NCBI GenBank assembly: GCA_004293045.1
Contig: RDXY01000010.1
Location: 1-59,668 of the forward strand
Reading direction: 5' to 3'
From: Flavobacteriia bacterium
GTDB lineage: Bacteria > Bacteroidota > Bacteroidia > Flavobacteriales > Flavobacteriaceae
Length of the DNA stretch: 59,668 nt
Below are positions 9,200-15,614 of the stretch, piece after piece. Position 1 is the first letter of the stretch; every line of letters begins with the position of its first letter. The notes under the pieces were generated by a model that searched no databases, was not told where the DNA came from, and saw nothing but the letters and a program-made list of their open reading frames with translations. The position numbers and the translations under genes were made by a program.

Positions 9200-9231
9200 A
9201 ACATCAGTTTTTCCCTTTTTATAAGGGTGTG

Positions 9232-9259
9232 CAAAGATACAAAAATATTGGAATTACAA
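9232..9259 (-). promoter_or_regulatory. Promoter of the DUF177-rpmF operon
   Basis: On the minus strand, TTG at 9259-9257 and TATCTTTG at 9239-9232 are spaced 17 bases apart and match the Bacteroidota -33/-7 pattern. The predicted leader contains a small CCCTT/AAGGG stem-loop (9213-9227) close to the expected transcript start. Confidence 0.6.
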
Positions 9260-9283
9260 TAATTTTCTTTGCTTTTTTTTAAA

Positions 9284-10333
9284 TTAAACTTTTCCTGTTC
9301 CTTTTTTCAAAGGGTTGTTGGTTAATTCAATATATTCCATTCGGTTTTTATAGATGTCAATAGCGCTATAAACGGCTTCTCTAAAAGAACTTTCGTTGGC
9401 TATGTTTTTTCCTGCAATGTCAAAACCTGTTCCGTGATCTGGCGAGGTTCTTATTTTGTTTAAACCTGCTGTGAAATTTACACCTTCACCAAAGGAAAGG
9501 GTTTTGAAAGGAATTAAACCTTGGTCGTGATACATCGCAACTACTGCATCGTAATTTTTATATTGGTTGGAACCAAAAAAACTATCTGCCGAAAACGGAC
9601 CAAAGACTTGAATCCCACTTTTAAAAATCTTCTCTAAACTTGGTTTCACAATTTCATCATCTTCTTTGCCAATTACACCATTGTCACCGCTATGTGGATT
9701 TAGTCCTAACACCGCGATTTTTGGTTTGTTTATTTTAAAATCGGCAATTAAACTTTGATGTATGGTGTTGATTTTTTTCTCAATTAATTTTGAATTAATA
9801 TGTTTGGATAAGTCTGCAATGGGCACATGGTCTGTAATTAAGCCTACTTTTACATCTTCATGAATCATAAACATTAGGGCTTCCCCTTCTAATTGTTCAT
9901 TTAAATAATCCGTATGTCCTGCAAATTTATAATCTTCTGCTTGAATGTTGTATTTGTTTATAGGTGCCGTAACCAACACATCTATTTGATTGTTTTTTAA
10001 CGCTGTAGTTGCTGCTTGAAAGGATTTTATGGCGTATTTACCAATTTCTTCATCTAATTTGCCATTTTCTAGATTAACCCCTTCACGCCAGACATTTAAA
10101 ACATTTATTTTTCCTAAAACAATCTGATCCAGTTTGTCAATTCCTTGTATGAATGCGTTTAAATTGTAGGTTCTTTTTAAAAACGAAACAATTTTAGCAT
10201 TAGCAAAAATAACCGGTGTACAGATATCTAACATTCTTGTGTCTTCGAATGTTTTCAAAATTACTTCTGGTCCAATGCCGTTCATGTCCCCAATAGAAAC
10301 ACCAACAATTATATTTTCTGAATGTTTTACCAT
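9284..10333 (-). CDS. pdxA: 4-hydroxythreonine-4-phosphate dehydrogenase
   Basis: A 349-residue PdxA of DXP-dependent vitamin B6 synthesis. It oxidises 4-phosphohydroxy-L-threonine with NAD(P). The N-terminal VSIGDMNGIGPEVI and the three metal-ligand regions FAGHTDYL, MYHDQGLIPFKTL and SPDHGTGFDIAG are all intact, and the length is normal. It is divergent from ribE, and the two -7 elements face each other in the 46-base gap. Its 3' end lies 84 bases before the DUF177 gene on the same strand, but the latter has its own promoter. Confidence 0.97.
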   Translation of the reverse strand: MVKHSENIIVGVSIGDMNGIGPEVILKTFEDTRMLDICTPVIFANAKIVSFLKRTYNLNAFIQGIDKLDQIVLGKINVLNVWREGVNLENGKLDEEIGKYAIKSFQAATTALKNNQIDVLVTAPINKYNIQAEDYKFAGHTDYLNEQLEGEALMFMIHEDVKVGLITDHVPIADLSKHINSKLIEKKINTIHQSLIADFKINKPKIAVLGLNPHSGDNGVIGKEDDEIVKPSLEKIFKSGIQVFGPFSADSFFGSNQYKNYDAVVAMYHDQGLIPFKTLSFGEGVNFTAGLNKIRTSPDHGTGFDIAGKNIANESSFREAVYSAIDIYKNRMEYIELTNNPLKKGTGKV

Positions 10334-10343
10334 TTTTATTTCT

Positions 10344-10351
10344 TAATTTTG
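10344..10351 (+). promoter_or_regulatory. Candidate -7 element for ribE
   Basis: TAATTTTG matches TAnnTTTG, 28 bases before the ribE start. It lies immediately beside the opposing pdxA -7 element (10355-10362), so polymerases at the two promoters would occupy overlapping DNA. Confidence 0.5.
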
Positions 10352-10354
10352 ATG

Positions 10355-10362
10355 CAAATTTA
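10355..10362 (-). promoter_or_regulatory. Candidate -7 element for pdxA
   Basis: TAAATTTG on the minus strand, 21 bases before the pdxA start at 10333. It faces the ribE -7 element with a 3-base gap. Confidence 0.55.
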
Positions 10363-10379
10363 TAAAAATAAACCGTCAT

Positions 10380-10970
10380 ATGTTTACAGGAATCATAGAA
10401 ACTATCGGAATAATTTCAGATATCAAAAAAAATCAGGGAAATGTACACCTAACCATTCAAACAAATATTACGAATGAGTTAAAAATTGACCAAAGTGTGG
10501 CACATAATGGTGTTTGTTTAACCGTTGTAGAAATTTTTGACAACAAACATGTGGTTACAGCTATTCAAGAAACAATTAATAAAACCACTTTAGGTTTGTG
10601 GCAAATTGGCGACAAAGTAAATATTGAAAGAGCCATGAAATTAGGCGATAGACTGGACGGACATATAGTACAAGGCCATGTTGACCAAACAGCAGTTTGT
10701 ACATCTATTCATGAAAAAAGTGGTAGTTGGGAATTTACTTTTGAATACGATACGGCTTTAAATAATATTACTATCGAAAAAGGTTCTATAACAGTAAACG
10801 GAACCAGCTTAACAGTTGTAAATTCAGCTAAAAACAGTTTTAGCGTAGCAATTATTCCATATACCTATGAACATACTATTTTTCATACTTTTAAAATTGG
10901 CACAAAAGTAAATTTAGAATTTGATGTGGTAGGAAAATACATAGCTAGGATGTATGAGTTACGTGGGTAA
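10380..10970 (+). CDS. ribE: Riboflavin synthase, alpha subunit
   Basis: A 196-residue protein with the duplicated lumazine-binding barrels of riboflavin synthase. The first repeat has MFTGIIETIG and NGVCLTVVEI, and the second has GHIVQGHVDQ and NGTSLTVVNS. It dismutates two 6,7-dimethyl-8-ribityllumazine molecules into riboflavin and a pyrimidinedione. The length and both repeats are complete. It is single, followed by a hairpin and a tRNA gene on the other strand. No FMN riboswitch fold was recognised in the short 5' region. Confidence 0.97.
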   Translation: MFTGIIETIGIISDIKKNQGNVHLTIQTNITNELKIDQSVAHNGVCLTVVEIFDNKHVVTAIQETINKTTLGLWQIGDKVNIERAMKLGDRLDGHIVQGHVDQTAVCTSIHEKSGSWEFTFEYDTALNNITIEKGSITVNGTSLTVVNSAKNSFSVAIIPYTYEHTIFHTFKIGTKVNLEFDVVGKYIARMYELRG

Positions 10971-10991
10971 TCTTATATTCAAAAAAAACAA

Positions 10992-11017
10992 AAAGCCCTA
11001 CATTTCTGTAAGGCTTT
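10992..11017. terminator. Bidirectional hairpin between ribE and tRNA gene
   Basis: AAAGCC-TACA (10992-11002) pairs with TGTA-GGCTTT (11007-11017), with one C-A mismatch and a 4-base loop. An A-run on the left gives a T-run after the stem in the tRNA (minus) direction; the plus direction has a weaker T-rich tail. Confidence 0.65.
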
Positions 11018-11028
11018 GATTTTACTTG

Positions 11029-11102
11029 TGGTCCCACCTGGGCTCGAACCAGGGACCACCTGATTATGAGTCAGGTGCTCTAACCAACTGAGCTATAGGA
11101 CC
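11029..11102 (-). tRNA. tRNA with anticodon CAU (probable tRNA-Ile2, otherwise elongator tRNA-Met)
   Basis: A full cloverleaf on the minus strand: acceptor GGTCCTA/TGGGACC with discriminator A, D-arm with AGCTCAGTTGGTTAGAGC, anticodon stem ACCTGACTCATAATCAGGT with CAT in the loop, and T-arm CCTGGTTCGAGCCCAGG. CCA is not encoded. The C4-G69 and C5-G68 pairs are those used by lysidine synthetase TilS to pick tRNA-Ile2 in E. coli, where elongator tRNA-Met has different pairs. That favours Ile2, decoding AUA after C34 modification. An elongator Met role is not excluded from one gene alone. Confidence 0.93.
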
Positions 11103-11197
11103 GCTATTGGAGGTGCAATATTACTACTATTTTTATTTGCAAGCAAATCTTTTTTTAATCGATTCTAAAAATGTGGGGTAACGTTCTTGAAATCAAT

Positions 11198-11599
11198 CTA
11201 TTTTATTTCTTGGCAAAGTTCAATTAATACGCCATTTGTGGTTTTTGGATGTAAAAAAGCTACTAATTTATTGTCGGCACCTTTTTTTGGTGTTTCATTT
11301 AAAACAGTAAAACCTTCTAACTTTAGTCGTTCTATTTCTGCATAAATATCTTCCACATCAAAAGCGATATGATGAATGCCTTCGCCTTTTTTCTCTAAAA
11401 ATTTAGCAATCGGGCTGTCTTTATTTGTAGCTTCTAACAATTCAATTTTATTAGGGCCACACATAAAAAAGGAGGTTTTTACACCTTCACTCGCTACTTC
11501 TTCTATCTTATATGCGGCTTGTCCGAAAAGTTTTGAAAACAATTCATTTGAATTTTCTAAATCATGAACGGCGATACCAATATGTTCTATTTTTCTCAT
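11198..11599 (-). CDS. mce: Methylmalonyl-CoA epimerase
   Basis: A 133-residue vicinal-oxygen-chelate protein from the start at 11599 (MRKIEHIGIAVHDLENS). It interconverts the 2R and 2S epimers of methylmalonyl-CoA in propionate metabolism. Metal-binding residues are recognisable: His in EHIGIAV, His in GIHHIAFDVED and Glu in LIELCQE. An upstream in-frame ATG at 11635 is less likely because a -7 promoter element (11619-11626) lies between the two starts. It is divergent from rbfA. Methylmalonyl-CoA mutase is not in the window. Confidence 0.93.
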   Translation of the reverse strand: MRKIEHIGIAVHDLENSNELFSKLFGQAAYKIEEVASEGVKTSFFMCGPNKIELLEATNKDSPIAKFLEKKGEGIHHIAFDVEDIYAEIERLKLEGFTVLNETPKKGADNKLVAFLHPKTTNGVLIELCQEIK

Positions 11600-11618
11600 T
11601 TTTACAGGAATTAATATG

Positions 11619-11626
11619 CAAAAATA
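11619..11626 (-). promoter_or_regulatory. Candidate -7 element for mce
   Basis: TATTTTTG on the minus strand, 19 bases before the mce start chosen at 11599. It supports that start over the longer one. Confidence 0.5.
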
Positions 11627-11670
11627 AACATTCATAAATGTATTTCTGCTTATTTTGTAAGTAAAAATTG

Positions 11671-11678
11671 TATTTTTG
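11671..11678 (+). promoter_or_regulatory. Candidate -7 element for rbfA, almost touching the start codon
   Basis: TATTTTTG ends only 4 bases before the ATG at 11683, so transcription would begin at or very near the start codon. TTTG at 11654-11657 could serve as the upstream box, although its spacing (13) is short. Confidence 0.45.
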
Positions 11679-11682
11679 CCTC

Positions 11683-12075
11683 ATGGAAACAAATAGACAA
11701 AAAAAAATTGGGGCATTATTGCAAACAGACTTAGTAGATATTTTACAAGGTGAGATTAGAAAAAATTCCATTTCTAATTTAATAATTTCTGTTTCTAAAG
11801 TAAATGTAACTTCAGATTTATCTATCGCAAAGGTGTATTTAAGTGTTTTTCCTTCCGAAAAAGGACCAGAATTATTAGCCGCTATTAAAAGTAACGCGCC
11901 TTTAATTAAACACGATTTATCGCAACGTGTAAAATTACAATTAAGACGTGTGCCCAACTTAATTTTCTTCATAGACGATAGTTTAGATTATATCGAAAAA
12001 ATTGACAAGGCACTTTCTAGAAAAGACAATCCAATTGAAAACCCAGATTTATTAGAAAAAAGAAAAAAATCATAA
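11683..12075 (+). CDS. rbfA: Ribosome-binding factor A
   Basis: A 130-residue RbfA, a KH-type protein that helps mature the 30S subunit at the 16S rRNA 5' end. The family features are the N-terminal NRQKKIGALLQTDLVDILQ, ISVSKVNVTSDLSIAKVYLS and the closing RRVPNLIFFIDDSLDYIEKI. I chose METNRQKK at 11683; an upstream in-frame ATG at 11668 overlaps the -7 element. It is followed after one base by the permease gene (TTG start), so the two are likely translationally linked. Confidence 0.95.
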   Translation: METNRQKKIGALLQTDLVDILQGEIRKNSISNLIISVSKVNVTSDLSIAKVYLSVFPSEKGPELLAAIKSNAPLIKHDLSQRVKLQLRRVPNLIFFIDDSLDYIEKIDKALSRKDNPIENPDLLEKRKKS

Positions 12076-12076
12076 T

Positions 12077-13276
12077 TTGAATTTCCCGTTCTACATAGCC
12101 AAAAGATATGCGTTTAGTTTATCTAAAACTACCGCCATAAATGTAATTACGTTTATCGCCTCTTTTGGAATTATTGTTGGTGCTATGGCACTTTTTGTAG
12201 TGCTTTCTGTTTTTAGTGGTTTGCGCGATTTTAGTTTAAGCTTTACCAATGCCACCGATCCCGATTTACGAATTGAAACCCTTGCAGGAAAATCTTTCTT
12301 TATTTCTGAAAAACAAGAAGCTCAGTTAGCAACTTCAAAAGAATTTACTAAATATACCAAAATTGTAGAAGAACGCGCCTTGTTTTATTATAAAAACAAA
12401 GAGCACGTGGCTTATTTAAAAGGGGTTGATGCCAATTTTAGCCAAGTAAACGCGTTTGACACATTTTTATATGCTGGCGATTGGTTGGAACCGAACACCA
12501 ATCAGGTTGTAGTAGGTTCAGGAATTTCGAGAAAATTAGCTTTAGGACTTTTTGATTTCAATAACGTTTTAGAAGTTTATATACCTAAACCAGGTTCGGG
12601 TTTAATTGAAAATCCAGATGACGCCTTTAATAAATCGCCATTACTAGCTTCAGGAATTTTTCAAGTTAGCGAAGATGTTGATGAAAAATATATCTTTTGT
12701 TCTATACCTTTAGTACAAGGGTTATTGAATTACACGCCCAATCAGTTAACTTATATCGATTTTAAACTGGCGCCAAATGTATCAGAAACAGAGGCCATAG
12801 AAACCCTTACTAAAATCTTTCCAAAACAAGTAAAAGTCAAAAATAGAGCCCAATTAAATGATGCTTTGTATAAAATGCTAAATACCGAAAATATTGTAGT
12901 ATATCTTATTTTTACTTTGGTAATTATTATTGCTTTATTTAATTTAATAGGTGCCATCATTATGATGATTATTGAGAAAAAAAACAATCTCAAAACTTTA
13001 TATAATTTAGGAACAGAAATAAAATATTTAAAAAATATTTTCTTATTTCAAGGAAACATCATTTCTGTTTTTGGCGGAATTTTAGGTTTGATTTTAGGAA
13101 TTCTTATTGTTTTAATTCAGCAACAATTTGAATGGATCATGATTACGCCCTCATTAGCTTATCCAGTTGTTTTCGAAGTTAAAAATGTATTAATTGTATT
13201 GTTTACCATTGTAATTTTAGGATTTATTGCTTCTAAAATTGCCAGTAGTACTGTAACTAAAAAATTATTAGAATGA
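12077..13276 (+). CDS. FtsX-like ABC transporter permease (LolC/LolE type)
   Basis: A 399-residue inner-membrane protein with the MacB/FtsX layout: an N-terminal membrane helix (about 22-50), a large periplasmic domain (about 50-270) and three C-terminal helices (about 273-298, 318-345, 368-390). FPFYIAKRYAFS is the typical start of LolC/E proteins, which extract lipoproteins from the inner membrane with the ATPase LolD. The many lipoprotein genes in this window fit that need, but LolD is not nearby. It starts with TTG one base after the rbfA stop and overlaps the next gene by 4 bases. Confidence 0.88.
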   Translation: MNFPFYIAKRYAFSLSKTTAINVITFIASFGIIVGAMALFVVLSVFSGLRDFSLSFTNATDPDLRIETLAGKSFFISEKQEAQLATSKEFTKYTKIVEERALFYYKNKEHVAYLKGVDANFSQVNAFDTFLYAGDWLEPNTNQVVVGSGISRKLALGLFDFNNVLEVYIPKPGSGLIENPDDAFNKSPLLASGIFQVSEDVDEKYIFCSIPLVQGLLNYTPNQLTYIDFKLAPNVSETEAIETLTKIFPKQVKVKNRAQLNDALYKMLNTENIVVYLIFTLVIIIALFNLIGAIIMMIIEKKNNLKTLYNLGTEIKYLKNIFLFQGNIISVFGGILGLILGILIVLIQQQFEWIMITPSLAYPVVFEVKNVLIVLFTIVILGFIASKIASSTVTKKLLE

Positions 13277-13788
13277 GAAAAATTGTAATCGTATTAATAG
13301 GATTAGTTTTATTCGGATGTAAATCGAAACAAGCAACAAATCAAAAGTATCCAGCAACTGAAATTAATTTAATTTTAAATAATTGGCATAAAGCAGCGGC
13401 TGAAGCCAATTTTAATTCGTATTTTGATGCGATGGCGGATGATGCCATTTTCATCGGTACCGATGCTACAGAAAACTGGAACAAAGCAGCATTTATACAA
13501 TTTTCAAAACCCTATTTTGATAAAGGCAAAGCTTGGAATTTTACCGCATTAGAAAGAAATATTTATTTTTCTTCGGATAAAAAAACAGCTTGGTTTGATG
13601 AATTGTTAAACACACAAATGAAAATTTGTAGAGGAAGTGGTGTTTTGGTAGTAGACAAAAATGGAAAATGGAAAATAAAACACTATGTGTTATCTATGAC
13701 CATTCCAAATGACAATACAGATGAAGTGGTTAAAATAAAGTCTTTAATTGAAGATGCGGCAATTGAAAAACTAGAAAAAGGCGAGTAA
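13273..13788 (+). CDS. NTF2-like (SnoaL-type) lipoprotein
   Basis: A 171-residue protein with a lipoprotein signal (LVLFGC, Cys16) followed by a cystatin-like NTF2 fold: helix TEINLILNNWHKAAAEANFNSYFDAM, then DDAIFIGTDATENWNKAAFIQFSKPYF and a strand-rich C-half. The NTF2/SnoaL fold is used by many small enzymes and binding proteins, so no substrate can be named. It overlaps the upstream permease gene by 4 bases (ATGA) and is probably co-transcribed with rbfA. Its last codons form the left arm of a terminator. Confidence 0.82.
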   Translation: MRKIVIVLIGLVLFGCKSKQATNQKYPATEINLILNNWHKAAAEANFNSYFDAMADDAIFIGTDATENWNKAAFIQFSKPYFDKGKAWNFTALERNIYFSSDKKTAWFDELLNTQMKICRGSGVLVVDKNGKWKIKHYVLSMTIPNDNTDEVVKIKSLIEDAAIEKLEKGE

Positions 13789-13800
13789 CTCGCCTTTTTC
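13774..13800. terminator. Terminator hairpin overlapping two convergent stop codons
   Basis: GAAAAAGGCGAGT (13774-13786) and ACTCGCCTTTTTC (13788-13800) are exact reverse complements. The stop of the NTF2-like gene lies in the loop and the right arm reaches the last base of the L-threonine dehydrogenase gene, so the hairpin is built from the coding ends. A-run and T-run allow both directions. Confidence 0.8.
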
Positions 13801-14753
13801 TATTTATAAATCGTTTCTTTCAAATTCTTAAACATGTCAGCCGTCATGTTTTCAATGTCAAAATCGTTTTTCCAACCCCAATCTTTTCTGGCTTCACTAT
13901 CGTCAATACTCGCAGGCCAACTGTCGGCAATTTTTTGACGGAAATCGGGTTCGTAAGAAATAGTAAAATCTGGATAATGTTTCGTAATTTCTACAGCCAA
14001 CTCTTTTGGAGTAAAGCTCATTCCAGATAAATTGTAAGAAGAACGAATTTTAATATCTTCTGCATCCGCTTGCATAATACTAATTGTAGCTTTTATAGCA
14101 TCGTCCATATACATCATAGGTAAAGCTGAATTTTCAGTTAAAAAACTGGTAAATTTTCCATCCGTGATTGCTTTGTGATAAATGTCTACAGCATAATCAG
14201 TTGTTCCACCACCGGGTTCTGTGCTCCAGCTTATTAAGCCTGGATACCGGATACTTCTAATATCCACACCATATTGCTTATGATAATATTCAGCCCAACG
14301 TTCGCCTGTTTGTTTTGAAATTCCATAAACTGTTGTAGGTTCCATAATGGTATATTGGGGTGTGTTTTCTTTTGGAGTTGTAGGTCCGAAAACGGCAATA
14401 CTAGATGGCCAAAATATTTTTTTTATTTTTTCAGCTTTGGCTAAATTTAAAACGTGAAACAACGAATTCATATTTAAATCCCATGCAAACGCTGGATTTT
14501 TTTCGGCAGTTGCGGATAATAAGGCCGCCATTAAATACACGTCAGTAATATGATATTTCTCAACTAATTGCTCAATCTGATTGTAATCTAATGCATTTAT
14601 GACTTCAAAAATTCCGTTATTAACTACGTCATTTTCTAATTTTCTAATATCGGATGCAATTACGTTTTCTACACCATAAGAAGCACGTAATTTAGAAGTA
14701 AGTTCGGTGCCTATTTGACCACAAGCGCCAATGATTAATATTTTGGTTTGCAT
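13800..14753 (-). CDS. NAD-dependent L-threonine 3-dehydrogenase, epimerase-like SDR type
   Basis: A 317-residue extended SDR protein. The NAD-binding turn is GACGQIG (9-15), the catalytic YxxxK is Tyr143/Lys147 in TTVYGISK, with Ser/Thr residues in WPSSIAVFGPTTP, and the PGGGTTDYAVDIY segment after residue 180 is characteristic of short-chain L-threonine dehydrogenases. This enzyme type was characterised from Flavobacterium and archaea and differs from the zinc alcohol-dehydrogenase type of E. coli. It oxidises L-threonine to 2-amino-3-ketobutyrate. No kbl (glycine acetyltransferase) gene is adjacent. A generic NAD-dependent epimerase is the alternative but less specific call. Confidence 0.88.
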   Translation of the reverse strand: MQTKILIIGACGQIGTELTSKLRASYGVENVIASDIRKLENDVVNNGIFEVINALDYNQIEQLVEKYHITDVYLMAALLSATAEKNPAFAWDLNMNSLFHVLNLAKAEKIKKIFWPSSIAVFGPTTPKENTPQYTIMEPTTVYGISKQTGERWAEYYHKQYGVDIRSIRYPGLISWSTEPGGGTTDYAVDIYHKAITDGKFTSFLTENSALPMMYMDDAIKATISIMQADAEDIKIRSSYNLSGMSFTPKELAVEITKHYPDFTISYEPDFRQKIADSWPASIDDSEARKDWGWKNDFDIENMTADMFKNLKETIYK

Positions 14754-14772
14754 AGTTAGTTATTTTGTCTTA

Positions 14773-14780
14773 CAAATATA
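14773..14780 (-). promoter_or_regulatory. Candidate -7 element for the threonine dehydrogenase gene
   Basis: TATATTTG on the minus strand, 19 bases before the start at 14753. It is divergent from the lipoprotein promoter at 14901-14908. Confidence 0.5.
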
Positions 14781-14900
14781 AAATATTAGCAATAATAACT
14801 CATAATTTTGTTTGTTTTTTTCGAATTTCGTAAAAATCACCTATTCAGATTATTAATTATTTATTTAACTTAATTTTTTAAAAAATCGTATAAACATTTG

Positions 14901-14908
14901 TAAATTTG
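14901..14908 (+). promoter_or_regulatory. Candidate -7 element for the lipoprotein gene
   Basis: TAAATTTG matches TAnnTTTG and is 20 bases before the ATG at 14929. The -33 region is T-rich but has no clear TTTG. Confidence 0.5.
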
Positions 14909-14928
14909 CGACTCATAATTGTAAAAAA

Positions 14929-15546
14929 ATGAATTTTTTTAAATTACTTATACTAACTGTTTTTAGCAGTCTTTTGTTTTTTTCTTGTAAACAAAATGAC
15001 GAGCAAGTAGTACTTGTGGAAAAGATGGAGAAAAAAAACCGAGAATCTTTTGAACAAATCAATAAAGCTTGGCAGTTGAATATTCCAGTTACTAGTCCTG
15101 AAGTGCGTGTTATTTTAAATCAATGGCAAGATTGGAAAAATTTTGAAGAAGAACTTCAGCAAAAACCAAAATCATCCATTAGTGCTTTTAAGCAAAAGGT
15201 TTTAAATTTAGTTACAAAATCTTCTACTTTACATACAAATGTACCTGCGAATTTTAACTTACCGCAAGTGCGAAGTAGAATTGTAGCATTACAAACTAAA
15301 ATTTTAGCATTAGACACTTATTTTTCTTTAGATGTGGTACCTAATGAAAAAGTTCAAAATTTAATTGCAGCTATCAATAAAGAATTGCATGCGTTTTATA
15401 TGCAATGCGAAGAAATTATTATAAAAAACCGAATTCCAACTGAAATAGGCGAGCCAAAAATTATTAGTATCAGCGATACCACTCGAAATGCAAAAGCAAT
15501 AAATTTTGACGATTTAGAACAAAAAGAAATTCAAAAAAAGAAGTAA
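14929..15546 (+). CDS. Hypothetical lipoprotein
   Basis: A 205-residue protein with a lipoprotein signal (LLFFSC, Cys20) followed by KQNDEQ. An acidic stretch soon after the cysteine is compatible with surface export signals described in Bacteroidota, but that is only inference here. The rest is predicted mostly helical, with repeated short heptad-like stretches (VEKMEKKNRESFEQINKAW, AAINKELHAFYMQCEEI) and a charged C-terminus. No known domain was recognised. It stands alone with its own -7 element, 68 bases upstream of mfd. The intervening 15547-15614 is a purine-rich low-complexity stretch. Confidence 0.7.
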   Translation: MNFFKLLILTVFSSLLFFSCKQNDEQVVLVEKMEKKNRESFEQINKAWQLNIPVTSPEVRVILNQWQDWKNFEEELQQKPKSSISAFKQKVLNLVTKSSTLHTNVPANFNLPQVRSRIVALQTKILALDTYFSLDVVPNEKVQNLIAAINKELHAFYMQCEEIIIKNRIPTEIGEPKIISISDTTRNAKAINFDDLEQKEIQKKK

Positions 15547-15614
15547 TTTTAGGCGCAAGGTTAAAGGCAAAGGGCAAAAGGACTCCTATTATTTGATAAT
15601 AAACATACTGTAAA

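Noticed and set aside
10970..11200. Integration site at the tRNA gene
   Set aside because: No integrase, no repeated tRNA 3' end and no composition change nearby.
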